Below are positions 21,553 to 32,069 of a DNA stretch of 64,000 nt, in pieces. The notes below the pieces were generated by a model that was given only the letters and a program-made list of their open reading frames with translations, was not told the origin of the DNA and ran no database searches. The number at the start of each line of letters is the position of its first letter. Within the stretch, counting starts at the first letter, position 1. Position numbers and translations under genes: made by a program. Source of the stretch: Serripes groenlandicus (Eukaryota; Mollusca; Bivalvia; Cardiida; Cardiidae); NCBI GenBank assembly GCA_031761405.1, contig JASEVX010000010.1, positions 14,565,800 to 14,629,799 on the forward strand. Direction: 5' to 3'.

Positions 21553-22634
21553 TTGGACGTTGACTTCATTGGGCCAGATTTCATTTTAGACAACGTTCGT
21601 GTAGATGCTGCTAGACACATCCTCTTAACAACACCAAGCCAGTTAATCCACCTCAAATAGGCAAGAAGATGGTTCATTGGCGGTACCTTCAAGCTGGTAA
21701 AGAGGCCCTTTTACCAGTTGATGTCTATACATGCCTACGTGAAGAAGGTAGAAAACGTGAAACAAGTCCCATTACTATACGTTTTGATGTCGAGAAGATC
21801 TATGCGAGACTACATTGAGGTAATATTAAACTGCAATCAAAATGATTTGTAATCAAACAGTATGTACTTTGCGTGGTTTATCGAGTTATGCTCCATGATG
21901 CATATGGTCAAAACGGCCTTGTTCACTATATGTATGAACATTATCTAAATAAAACGTTTTCCCTATTCTGTGAGATTCCGGCATAAACCCTATTATATAT
22001 TTGTTTCAGGTGTTCAACTGTCTGCAGCATACACAGCAACCGCTTGTAGAATGGGTAATGGTAAACTTTGAAGTTAATTGTCAACACTTAGAACAGTCAA
22101 ACTTGTGAATTATAATTATTGTACTAGCGCGCACCTTCTAAGTTGAATGGGATTTTATTAATCAATGAGCTGTGATAAATGGAACTTTAGTTTTGAATAA
22201 ATCATAATACATCAGTTTAGAATTCTGCGCTTTTTAATGATGTCTTTGTATGTGTTATGATTGTTTAAGTATTTTGTACACGTTCTTTCTTACAGCGACA
22301 TGGCAGGCTTTACGAGTGGTCTTCCCAGGGTGTTTTTCATTCGGTACAGCGAGTTTACAGAAAGGTACTGGGTGAGGGACTTGCCACCGCCTACATGACC
22401 AAGGGCAACAAGTACGACTTCCTACGAAAAATGATGGCTCTACCGTTCTTGCCAGCAGAGCATATTACCGACGCTTTGGAAGCTCTTCTTACGCAAGCCG
22501 CTGATGTTGTGGGACCGGTTCTTATAGTAGTGGAATATGTAAAGCGGACATGGATAACAAACCAGATGTGGCGACCGGAGAACTGTGGTGTGTTCAGAGA
22601 AACTATCTTGACAAACAATGACGTAGAAGGAAGG
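21553..22634 (+). pseudogene. MULE-type transposase, broken, C-terminal exon missing
   Basis: Three exons: 21,553-21,819 (ends RDYIE; donor GAG|GTAATA), 22,010-22,054 (acceptor TTTCAG) and 22,296-22,634. Translation gives ARRWFIGGTFKLV and RPFYQLMSIHAYV, then ATWQALRVVFPGC, YRKVLGEGLATAYM, LRKMMALPFLPAEHI and TNNDVEG, all hallmarks of the MULE transposase domain. Faults: an in-frame TAG just before ARRW (about 21,658); a Gly where the first catalytic Asp normally sits in W-[FH]-x-D-G-T-F; and a frameshift near 22,330. The usual following exon (GWHHRIN...) is not found here, though an unrelated copy of it exists at 46,710. MULE-domain genes are common in bivalve genomes. Confidence 0.75.
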
Positions 22635-22739
22635 TATAATATTTTTTCCTTCAATTCTTAAAGATAAATTATAAAATATAGGTATTATAATTACCAAGGG
22701 GCATCTGGACTATCCTGTAACTTTTCTGCTTAAGATGAT

Positions 22740-22768
22740 ACACTCAACTCACACTGTGAGTTGAGTGT
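22740..22768. repeat. Perfect 14 bp palindrome with 1 bp centre
   Basis: ACACTCAACTCACA is followed by C and then its exact reverse complement. It might be a terminator-like hairpin or an operator-like site, but nothing nearby says which. Confidence 0.7.
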
Positions 22769-24439
22769 AACTCGTTTTGCCCGGGTTTATCAGAACCTAA
22801 AATGTACAAAATTATTAACATACTGAAACAAATGTTGTAGGAAGAAACAATTTCGACTAGTTCTAACGTAGACATCCTCATATATCGGTTGTTTGTCAAG
22901 TTCCTACAAAATTAAGATTGAGAGTCTGATGAATAATCTAGATTATTTTGTAAGATATCAAAGTAGACTTATAATTTACTAGAACACTTGCCAGTACACT
23001 TTACTTCTTTCTGGTACCTTCAGACCAGATAGATCATCAGTAGAAGTAAACTGACTTGGTTGATCACAACCTGAAATAATTTACTTTCTATGAAACAACA
23101 AATATTTGATCACTAACACTAACATTTTAGTTTCATTTTAATATGAATTAAGGCAAAGCCTCAGAAAGTTTCGGGAAGTGCATTCAGTCTCAACAGATTT
23201 AATCACCTACTAAGCTGTTGTGCATTAACGCATTTACTATTTGCTCAATTGATAATGAATAGAGTTGTAGAGTTGTCACCCAGGGGTAGCGAGTTCAAGT
23301 TTAAGCTGAGTCAACTTACTTCCCGAATGTCAAAGACTACATTTACCAGTGAATATTGAGGGAATATCCTGATAGCCATAATAATGCATTAATTAACATA
23401 TAAAATATGTTTATATGTCTTTGGATAAATGCATCAACATTTTGCAAAAAAACCCACATTTCTGCCAACTGAACTTGAAATCATAGAGCAGTTGCAGAGG
23501 AAAAACGTTTAGATTTTTCATTTTACCATTTTTCTGATGCCACATTTCAGCATTGCTTTGAACTAATCAATATCCCTTGAACAATTTATGTAGAGGGTTA
23601 ATTTAAGAACGTTTTTTGCCAAACTATCTTGACATAAGACATGTAGTTTAAGAGGAAAATGGTTATTTTACTCCCTTTCTGATACCGCATGGCAGCATTA
23701 ATCTTAAACCACTCTGGAAAGGGCAACATAATGTTTTTTTAAGCCAAATTATCTTGAAAGAAGACCCCAAACTCTGATGATGCCTGGCAACATTGTTTTT
23801 TATTTAATAAATATGACTTGAATATGGATGGTCACATAAGGAAAATAATGTAACAGTTATAAATTTGAAATTATACCAGCAACTTCCTTCTTCTATCATG
23901 CCTATGCGGATACTATTTTTCAACCAATCAATATGATTTGAAATTTTTTAGGGTTACATAAGTAACTTTCCTGCCAAATTATACAGAAATACCAAAATAC
24001 CTAAACATTGTGTCACTTTACTTCTTTTCTAATGGGGTAGTTTCCAGAATTCAACACAGAATGTATTCCTTTGAACATTTTGAAAGAGGACACCAAATCA
24101 ATATTTCTGTGCAGTTCAGTTAAAATTGGTCAAGTAGTTTAAAAGCAGCTATTGTTTAAATAAATAGTTGCTTGTGGATATTGCATGATGGATTGAGGAT
24201 TATCACAAAAGCTGTGCTGATATTATTGATTAAATTGCATGTATTTAGCTACAGTGTCAATTTAATCAATATTTGAAGAGGATGAACAATTGGGCCAAAT
24301 TATTTTTAAATCAGGCCAGTATTTTCAAAACAAATGCATTTCCATTGCAAAGAGGATAAGCATTAAGGAACATTCTTATGAAGGTGGATTGCAATGGACA
24401 AAGTGGTACAGAAGGAGACATTGTTTAACAATTTCCCAC
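22769..24439. repeat. No gene; old diverged repeat resembling HINE family B
   Basis: From about 23,440 to 24,200 phrases such as TTTCTGATGCCAC, ATCAATATCCCTTGAACAAT and TAGAGGGTTAATTTAAGAAC recur in the order found in family B monomers (3,638-5,534), but heavily diverged. A weak tRNA-like stretch (GGGTAGCGAGTTCAAGT) is near 23,283. Nothing else is recognised. Confidence 0.45.
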
Positions 24440-24734
24440 TTGTAGATGACTTTTGAAATCACTGTGGCAAAGGGAGATAAAACTCATAGTGAATATTTTA
24501 TCCTTTTGCAAAATTGTTTTAAACTGTATTTCATAGTTTAGCTTTTATCCAAAGAAATTTCCATATTTTGGCCTAGCTTTTCTTTTTTAAATGTTGTCTG
24601 TGGGAAAGGGATAAAGAAAATACAGATGAGGAATGTCACTCATTACATCACATGATGCAAACCGACAAGACCCTGGAAAGAAAGTCCAGAACAAGCTTTC
24701 GGACCCTAGTTTGAAAGAAACAAACAACCTTAGT

Positions 24735-24817
24735 TTAACCCTTTCCCTAATAATCATATTGACAAAATATGTTCAAAGTCATCTGCTGCAAAATTGTCGT
24801 ATGAGGGAAAGGGTTAA
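24735..24817. mobile_element. 83 bp TTAA-bounded MITE
   Basis: Begins TTAACCCTTTCCCT and ends AGGGAAAGGGTTAA, perfect 14 bp inverted repeats including the TTAA. Internal GTTCAAAGTCATCTGCTGC is shared with the palindrome-core MITE family. TTAA plus CCCT-starting ends is the piggyBac pattern; the link is an inference. Confidence 0.7.
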
Positions 24818-24959
24818 ACATATTGAGCAATTATTTCAACTCTTATCAATAATTTTACTTTCATTTATAGAGACTTTCCATTTGTTTTGCTTAGATGTTT
24901 TCAAAATGGTCTGTTGCATATTTGTTTTATGTGAGAAAGAATTTAGGTTAATATTTTTT

Positions 24960-25760
24960 ATTTGAACTGATATTCCATTCTCATTTGGGGCTACACCCCT
25001 AAACTCCTGCTTCATCATTAATTCAATTATACTGTGCAAAGCCAAAAAAAAAAAAAACTTTGTAACAAAGAACAATAGGTGACTAGGTCAAACTGAATAC
25101 ACTTTGTGGCAACATAATATAAACAATGTTTTCATGCCTTTTGGTAAAAATAACCATATTCAAGAATGCAAATCTTTTGAGTGGACATGCACAGTACATT
25201 TCACCTACTTGAATCAATAAAATCTTTTCACAATTGAAGGTTATAATTTCATGCTGATCTAGTTTAACTGCCAATTTATCAAAGAATAATTTTAACAGAC
25301 ATCATCAATTTAATGCTTTGAAGCTTTCCCACATATAATAAATCTGCAGAAGACGACTTTGAAAATGTCTAATTAAAAAAAAAGGAACATCTCTATAATT
25401 GTTAAAACCTACATAGAATGAAGATAATTTGTCACACATTAGTCAACATCAGCCCGTTTGAATTAATGTTAAAATATTTCATTTCATGTTGCCAGACGCA
25501 TCTAACTTTTTATCAACATCAGGGGCTGCACCCCCGAACCCCTGCAATTTCAATCTGAAAGAACAAATTTAGCTGTACACATAGAAAAAAAAAATTGTTT
25601 ACATCTCATTAGAAACCAGCATGTACATTCCAGCTTGCAAAATCCTTGATTTCATTGACTGTGTAGTGTACATGTACTAACATAATATGTTTAAACTTTA
25701 ACCTATATGAATCCATAAAATCTTGTCGTAATTGAAGGTAGTAACAGAGTTTGGTAAATT
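24960..25760. repeat. Diverged repeat pair, no gene
   Basis: GGGGCTACACCCCTAAACTCCTG (24,987) and GGGGCTGCACCCCCGAACCCCTG (25,523) each precede sequence with the ordered phrases ACATGTAC/ACATGCAC, CCTAxxTGAATCxATAAAATCTT and AATTGAAGGT. It looks like an old duplicated repeat of about 300 bp or more. No coding similarity seen. Confidence 0.35.
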
Positions 25761-25797
25761 CTGATTGAAAAGAAACCTTTTTCACCAGTGTGCACAG

Positions 25798-25920
25798 TGG
25801 ACGGCCTCGGCGATGTTTTTGGTAGAACGTCTGCCTTTGGTGCGGGTAGTCCCACATTCATTTGGACTGGGGTGCTGCTTACCGTGCAGGAGGTCACAAA
25901 TCCGATCCCCGGTTGGGTTA
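25798..25920 (+). other. tRNA-derived SINE-like sequence
   Basis: TTTTTGGTAGAACGTCTGCC resembles a tRNA D-arm/anticodon 5' side, and GGTCACAAATCCGATCCCCGG a degenerate box B. Spacing is longer than in a tRNA, so it is at most a SINE remnant. It abuts the family D element that starts at 25,934. Confidence 0.35.
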
Positions 25921-25933
25921 AGCCAAAACCTTA

Positions 25934-27561
25934 AACAAGAGGCCCATGAGGGCCTATGCTCTACTGGTATGGTTCTTTGGTCATTTTCAATCCAGAGCAT
26001 GTATGTATGGTGAAGATCGGATAGTAAATGGAGGCTCTTTTGTGTTCACAAGCTGTATTATAGCAATTTTTACAATTTCATGGGCCATAATCCAGTCTTG
26101 CAGGGGCGGATCTAGCTGGTTTTCAAAAGGAACCAAGCTCTCATCAATATTTAACTACTATCTAAGTTTGGTGAAGATCAGATAGTAAATGGAGCCTCTA
26201 TTGTGTTCACATGCTCAATTATAGCAATTTGGACAATTTCAAGGGCCATAATCCAGTCTTGCATGGGCGGATCTAGCTGGTTTAGGAAAGGAACCGAGCT
26301 CTCATGGATATCTTACTACTGTATAAGTTTGGTTGAGATACAATCAAAAGTGAAGACTGTATCGTGTTAACAAGCTCTTTTATAGCAATTTTGACCATTT
26401 CAAGGGCCATAATCCAGTCTTGCATGGGCGGATCTGACTGGTTTTCAAAAGGAACCGAGCTCTCATAGATATCTAACTACTGTATAAGTTTAGTTGAGAT
26501 ACAATCAAAAGTGAAGACTGTATCGTGTTAACAAGCTCTTTTATAGCAATTTTGACCATTTCAAGGGCCATAATCCAGTCTTGCATGGGCGGATCTGGCT
26601 GGTTTTCGAAAGGAACCGAGCTCTCATGAATATCTAACTATTGTATAAGTTTGGTTGAGATACAATTAAAAGTGAAGACTGTATCGTGTTAACAAGCTCT
26701 TTTATAGCAATTTTGACCATTTCAAGGGCCATAATCCAGTCATGCATGGGCGGATCTGGCTGGTTTTCAAAAGGAACCAAGCTCCCATCAATATTTAGCT
26801 ACTATCTAAGTTTGGTGAAGATCAGATAGTAAATGGAGCCTCTATTGTGTTCACATGCTCAATTATAGCAATTTGGACAATTTCAAGGGCCATAATCCAG
26901 TCTTGCATGGGCGGATCTAGCTGGTTTAGGAAAGGAACCGAGCTCTCATGGATATCTTACTACTGTATAAGTTTGGTTGAGATACAATCAAAAGTGAAGA
27001 CTGTATCGTGTTAACAAGCTCTTTTATAGCAATTTTGACCATTTCAAGGGCCATAATCCAGTCTTGCATGGGCGGATCTGACTGGTTTTCAAAAGGAACC
27101 GAGCTCTCATAGATATCTAACTACTGTATAAGTTTAGTTGAGATACAATCAAAAGTGAAGACTGTATCGTGTTAACAAGCTCTTTTATAGCAATTTTGAC
27201 CATTTCAAGGGCCATAATCCAGTCTTGCATGGGCGGATCTGGCTGGTTTTCGAAAGGAACCGAGCTCTCATGAATATCTAACTACTGTATAAGTTTGGTT
27301 GAGATACAATTAAAAGTGAAGACTGTATCGTGTTAACAAGCTCTTTTATAGCAATTTTGACCATTTCAAGGGCCATAATCCAGTCATGCATGGGCGGATC
27401 TGGCTGGTTTTCGAAAGGAATCGAGCTCTCATGGATATCTAACTACTGTATAAGTTTGGTTGAGATACAATCAAAAGTGAAGACTGTATCGTGTTAACAA
27501 GAAATTGTTTACGGACACATCGCCACGACATAAGCCCTTCTGGCCTTTTGCCAGTAGAGCT
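25934..27561 (-). mobile_element. HINE/pearl-like element (family D), long copy
   Basis: On the minus strand it begins AGCTCTACTGGCAAAAGGCCAG and contains GTCGTGGCGATGTGTCC with a very short tetranucleotide tract. It has about nine ~165 bp monomers and ends CCAGTAGAGCATAGGCCCTCATGGGCC then TCTTGTT. Boundaries and ends agree with the copy at 7,605-8,610 but it has more monomers. A block of several monomers (about 26,160-26,740) is itself repeated (about 26,815-27,400), suggesting unequal exchange within the array. Confidence 0.8.
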
Positions 27562-28994
27562 AAAAATGGTAATAATGACTGCCCTTCTTGATGCTCAGGG
27601 TTGCGGGGTTAGCATTACAACTGACTGGCTGGTGTCAGGATAAATAAACCAGTAGTACTGGTAACTTACCCAGTACACGCCGTCAGATAACTAGAGAATT
27701 GTTGAAAGCGGTGTAAAACATTTAAAAACACACAAAACAATGACACATTAATTGTTTCAAACCAGTACAAATGGGCAACTTGGATAGGGAATTGTCTTTT
27801 CTACAGATCTGCCAAGGTTCATTAGATTCTACACTCACACCGATGGACCCACCAATTGATCACTTATAATTAATAAGCTGATCCATCGGTCAAATGAATA
27901 AAAATTGGTATTAACTAAATCTGGGACCACATCAACGAATTAGTGGCCCAGACTAAATATAAAGAAATTTTATCTTTATCCATAAAATTAACAAAATCTA
28001 AACCATCACTATAATGTCTGCCTCAAGGCGACGCAAGATTACAACATATATGAACAGAGAATATCATCAGTGGTTCTACTTATCAGAGAAGTAGATGAAA
28101 GACGATATATACTGTTCACAACTTTAGATTTGACTACGAGTGCGTTAAACATTGGGTACGAAACGGAACCCTCGTTTCATTTTAAGCATTAAGAAGCATT
28201 GGACAAGTCTGACATGGAAAGAATGTCGCATGGTGCTTATCAACTATTTATGTAATCATATACCTGTGAGGATGCAGCTCAAACTAACATCATGGCTCGG
28301 CAAAACACTCCCGAGTCTGCACATTTTGGTTGTCTTTACAAGTAGATACGGTAACTCTAATTTTAACCGGAACATTGCAAATAATTATCATGTTTCGCGC
28401 TAATATGGTTTCGTGACACAAAGGTTAAACAAAACAACATGACTTCCACTGCCTAGCAATAAACATATCATGTGACAAATTTGCCTGAGAATAAACTGAG
28501 TGAACACAATTTGTGACAAATGGGCCATGATCAACCATTTTGAACGAATCACGATAGCACCAGCTTCCCTGACGGTCGTTGACTTTCAACAGTTATGGCC
28601 AGTTTAAAACAATAAATCCATTCTAAATGATAAAATGACGGGCGTTTTCTGTATTTTGTTACCAACGATCGCATATCGGGTCTACTAGATCGAAAAATTG
28701 AATCGAGTCGATACGGACCCGAGGTCAACAATCCGCCATTTTTAACGTGGTTAATGAAAAGCTTGACATTTGAATGCGCGTAGTGACACTGACGTCATTT
28801 TTTATGGAATTGTTCTCTGAACAGAATCTTCGATACAGTTCCATGATGTAAACATTTGATATAGTCTAAAATTGGAAAATCGGATGTCCGAGTGAAGCCG
28901 CATGCCCCATAGAATTCGTTTTGTGACAAGCAAAAATAGCACCTTAGTATATGTGACCTTTGACCCTGACCGTAAGAAGTTTCTAATTGAAACT
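27562..28994. other. No gene seen
   Basis: No recognisable coding similarity. ACCGATGGA and TCCATCGGT near 27,838-27,898 form a short inverted repeat with a ~40 bp spacer. The small ORFs at 28,152-28,403 (plus) and 28,549-29,041 (minus) show no protein-like pattern I recognise. Confidence 0.45.
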
Positions 28995-29810
28995 AGCTCA
29001 CCTATGCACAAAGTGCAAGGTGAGCTTTTGTGATCGCTCACCGTCCGTCGTCGTCCGTCCGTTCACATTTTCCTACATACCACATCTCCTCCTACAATTA
29101 ATCAAATTCAAAATAATTTTACAGGAATGTTCTAAAGGGGAAATTAACAAAAACTTAAAAAATCTTCTTGTCTGAAAGTAGAAGGCCCATGCCTTTGATA
29201 TTTGGTATGTAGCATCATCTAGTGAACCTCTACCAAGATTGTTCAAATTATAGCCCTGGGATCAAAAATGACCCCTCCCCAGGGGTCACTTGTTTTTCAT
29301 AGACTCATATAGCGGAAAAACACTTTAAAAATCTTCTTGTCTAATAGTATAGGGCCCTGGCCTTTGATATTTGGTATGTAGCATCATCTATTGGACCACT
29401 ACCAAGTTTGTTCAATTTATAGCCCTGGGGTAGAAAATGATCCCATCCCGGGGGTCACTTGTTTTACATAGACTCACCTCATGCCTTTGATATTGGGTAT
29501 GTAGCATCATCTAGTGGACCTCTACCAAGATTGTTCAAATTATAGCACTGGGGTCAAAATGACCCATACCCTGGGTTCTATTGTTTTACATAGACTCATA
29601 TAGAGAAAAAACTTAAAAAATCTTCTTGTCTAAAAGTAGAGGCCCCAGGCCTTTGATATTTGGTATGTGGCATCATCTAGTATACCTCTACCAAGATTGT
29701 TCAACTTATAGCCCTGGGGTCAAAAATAACCCCTCCCCGGGGTTCACTTGTTTGACATAGATAGGGGAAAAACTTTAAACATCTTCTTGTCTCAAAGTAG
29801 AAAGTCCAGG
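28995..29810 (+). mobile_element. HINE/pearl-like element (family F), 3' truncated
   Basis: Starts with a strong hairpin (GCTCACCT, GCAC, AAA, GTGC, AGGTGAGC; 28,996-29,025), followed by a CGTCCGTCGTCGTCC tract. Five monomers of about 110-170 bp follow (anchor CCTTTGATATTTGGTATGTAGC near 29,192, 29,361, 29,484, 29,650, and CCTCTGACATTTGG at 29,811). The inverted 3' copy and terminal hairpin are missing: the last monomer runs directly into the 2.26 kb tandem block and is amplified with it. Confidence 0.65.
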
Positions 29811-32069
29811 CCTCTGACATTTGGTATGTAGCATCATCATATAGTGGACCTCTACCTAGATTGTTCAAATTTTAGCTCTGGGGTCAAAATTGATCCCTCC
29901 CAAGGGGTCACTTGTTTTACATAGACTCATATAGGGAAAAAACTTAAAACATGTTCTAAGATTCTTATTGGACCCTCTTACCCTATGTTGTTGGTTACTC
30001 ACTGAGACGATTCTTTTGAGTACCCACATCATAGGGTTTGGTTGGATATTATGAGTAAAAGATATGTATACTGCTCCTTATCTGTAGCTTTGTTTTATCA
30101 TTTAATTTCAGCCTTGGGGACAATTCGGCACAGATCACATCTGTGTCGATGTTTTGGAACTCAAACAAAAAGGGGATCAAATTTTATCTTCGAAAAGATA
30201 TCATATCTTAAAGAGGAAATCCACTGCGTCCACATGGTCAATATGTATGGTGAGGTTGTCATCCCTCAATTGGATAAAGCTTTATCCCAAAAAGTAACTA
30301 AACTGTTGGACAGCCTCAGTCCGTTGAGGGAGATGAGACGAAGTGGAGGAGTAAAAGATCCCGAGGCATGGGCACTTCCCAGACAAGGTAGGCCTCGGGC
30401 CTTTTTCCATAGATCCCACAAGTCCAATTATCGGACCCACTCCCAAATATACATCTTTTTTCCAATTTTAATGAAATGATTCCCAATCAAAAGTACCTAC
30501 TAAAAATCTTCAACTTAATTTGACTGCATTTCTATCACGGAAACGAATCGACACCGGAACCCTGTTACGTTATTCAGCTTGTAACAATTTGTTCAGTGAC
30601 CATAAGCAATTGAATGATTCTTGACATCAATCCTTCATGTCGCTTACAACTAAAAAGTAGTTGTAAACCAGGGCCGTATTCACAAAGCTCCTAAAGAAAT
30701 TCACAAGATTCCTTAAATCGGTCCATTTTCCCTTAAAAGTTAAGGAGCACTGTATCATGCTATAACTTTTCCCTTGAAGTTGAGGAAAATCTTAAATGGC
30801 ATATTCTCAAAATCAAATGACAGCCTTCTTGTCTCTGAAAATAATCAAAACGTTTTTACAGACTTTTATATGGATAACTTATGAATTGAATAAGGGTGAA
30901 ATGAAACGGCCTCTTTCTATAACCAACATCTCTGTCAATGGTATTGATTAGTCCTAGGTTTTGACTTACCAATATACATACATGTACATTACATTGGTAT
31001 CTGGATTGAATTTATTCGTTAATTTTTAATATTCGAGCATTCTATCTGACAACAGATGTTGTTTGTCAAAGCCATACTTTAACAACTTCCAGGATGCTCC
31101 CATGACTATGGAAGATCCGGATCAGACTCTAAGTAGGTGCAGGCTGATCTGGATCTTCACTTGTGGCAAGTTTCAAAGGTTGGTGTTCATGTGACATGGC
31201 CTTTCGCAAGCCGATAGTCTAGATAAGGAGCAAAACGGTCTTTAGCGAAAATATCTTTCTTACTACCAAACCAAATATACTGTCAATGAGGTTGTTCTTT
31301 TGAGTACCTGTAATATTCCTTTACACAACAACGCTGTCGAATTTGGCATATATATCATCATACGACAATCCTTATGACAAAAAGATGTGCAGGTCATAAA
31401 CATCTCGTTAATATTCATGAAGTTTGCATAACCTTTCAGATCAAAGAATTAGCTAGCTTCCGGAAGTTGTTGCAAGGTTGTAGGACAATCCTACGCAAAA
31501 ATATAGTGCCAAAAGTTGGACGCTAAATAGTTCAGAATTCAAACATTTCATCATTATGCATTCAGGACCATGACCACTTTGCATCAAGCGCCTCCTTTAT
31601 GCCAGACAAAAAAGCTGCCAGCAGAAAGACCCTGGACTCAAGTAAAGTACTAGATGAACCTGTTTCAACAGTATACAAGACATTCGAGGAAAGAAAATCC
31701 AGATAATTAATATTTCAGTCTAAGTTTTCAAAATTACGGCCCAAAAATGTACAAACAACACACCATAAAAGGTTAAAAATTAAAAAGAGATGCCCTGAAT
31801 AAGTCTTCATGAATTGATTAGTCTCACTCTTTGTGCTAAATCGGAAGGTGCCGACTATCATTCTATGGAATGCATTCAGAGAGAATGTAAAGAATGTGGC
31901 TTGGAGCTTTTAGAAACACATTTTGACCAGCTTATAAATGCATCCATCAATGACACTGGTCACAGCGAAAGACCCTCCTTCAAACTGCAACCAGTGTCAA
32001 AGAAGTGGTTAATGCAATTAAAAAGGATTGCGGTTATCTGCTTTTAAATGCTAGTTGGCAGAAAAATTG
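29811..32069 (+). repeat. 2.26 kb tandem block, copy 1
   Basis: Begins with a HINE family F monomer. It carries exon A (about 30,111-30,387, acceptor TTTCAG, donor AAG|GTAGGC; open here as a 145-residue ORF ending ...AWALPRQ) and exon B (from 31,566, acceptor ATTCAG|GACC; FASSASFMPDKKAASRKTL, VYKTFEERKSR, KFSKLRPKNVQTTHHKR, then CAKSEGADYHSMECIQREC). Exon B is interrupted by stops and frameshifts. It also has an internal change after NDTGH (an insert plus deletion) that truncates the frame at 77 residues from the last Met. The unit is 2,259 bp. Confidence 0.85.
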
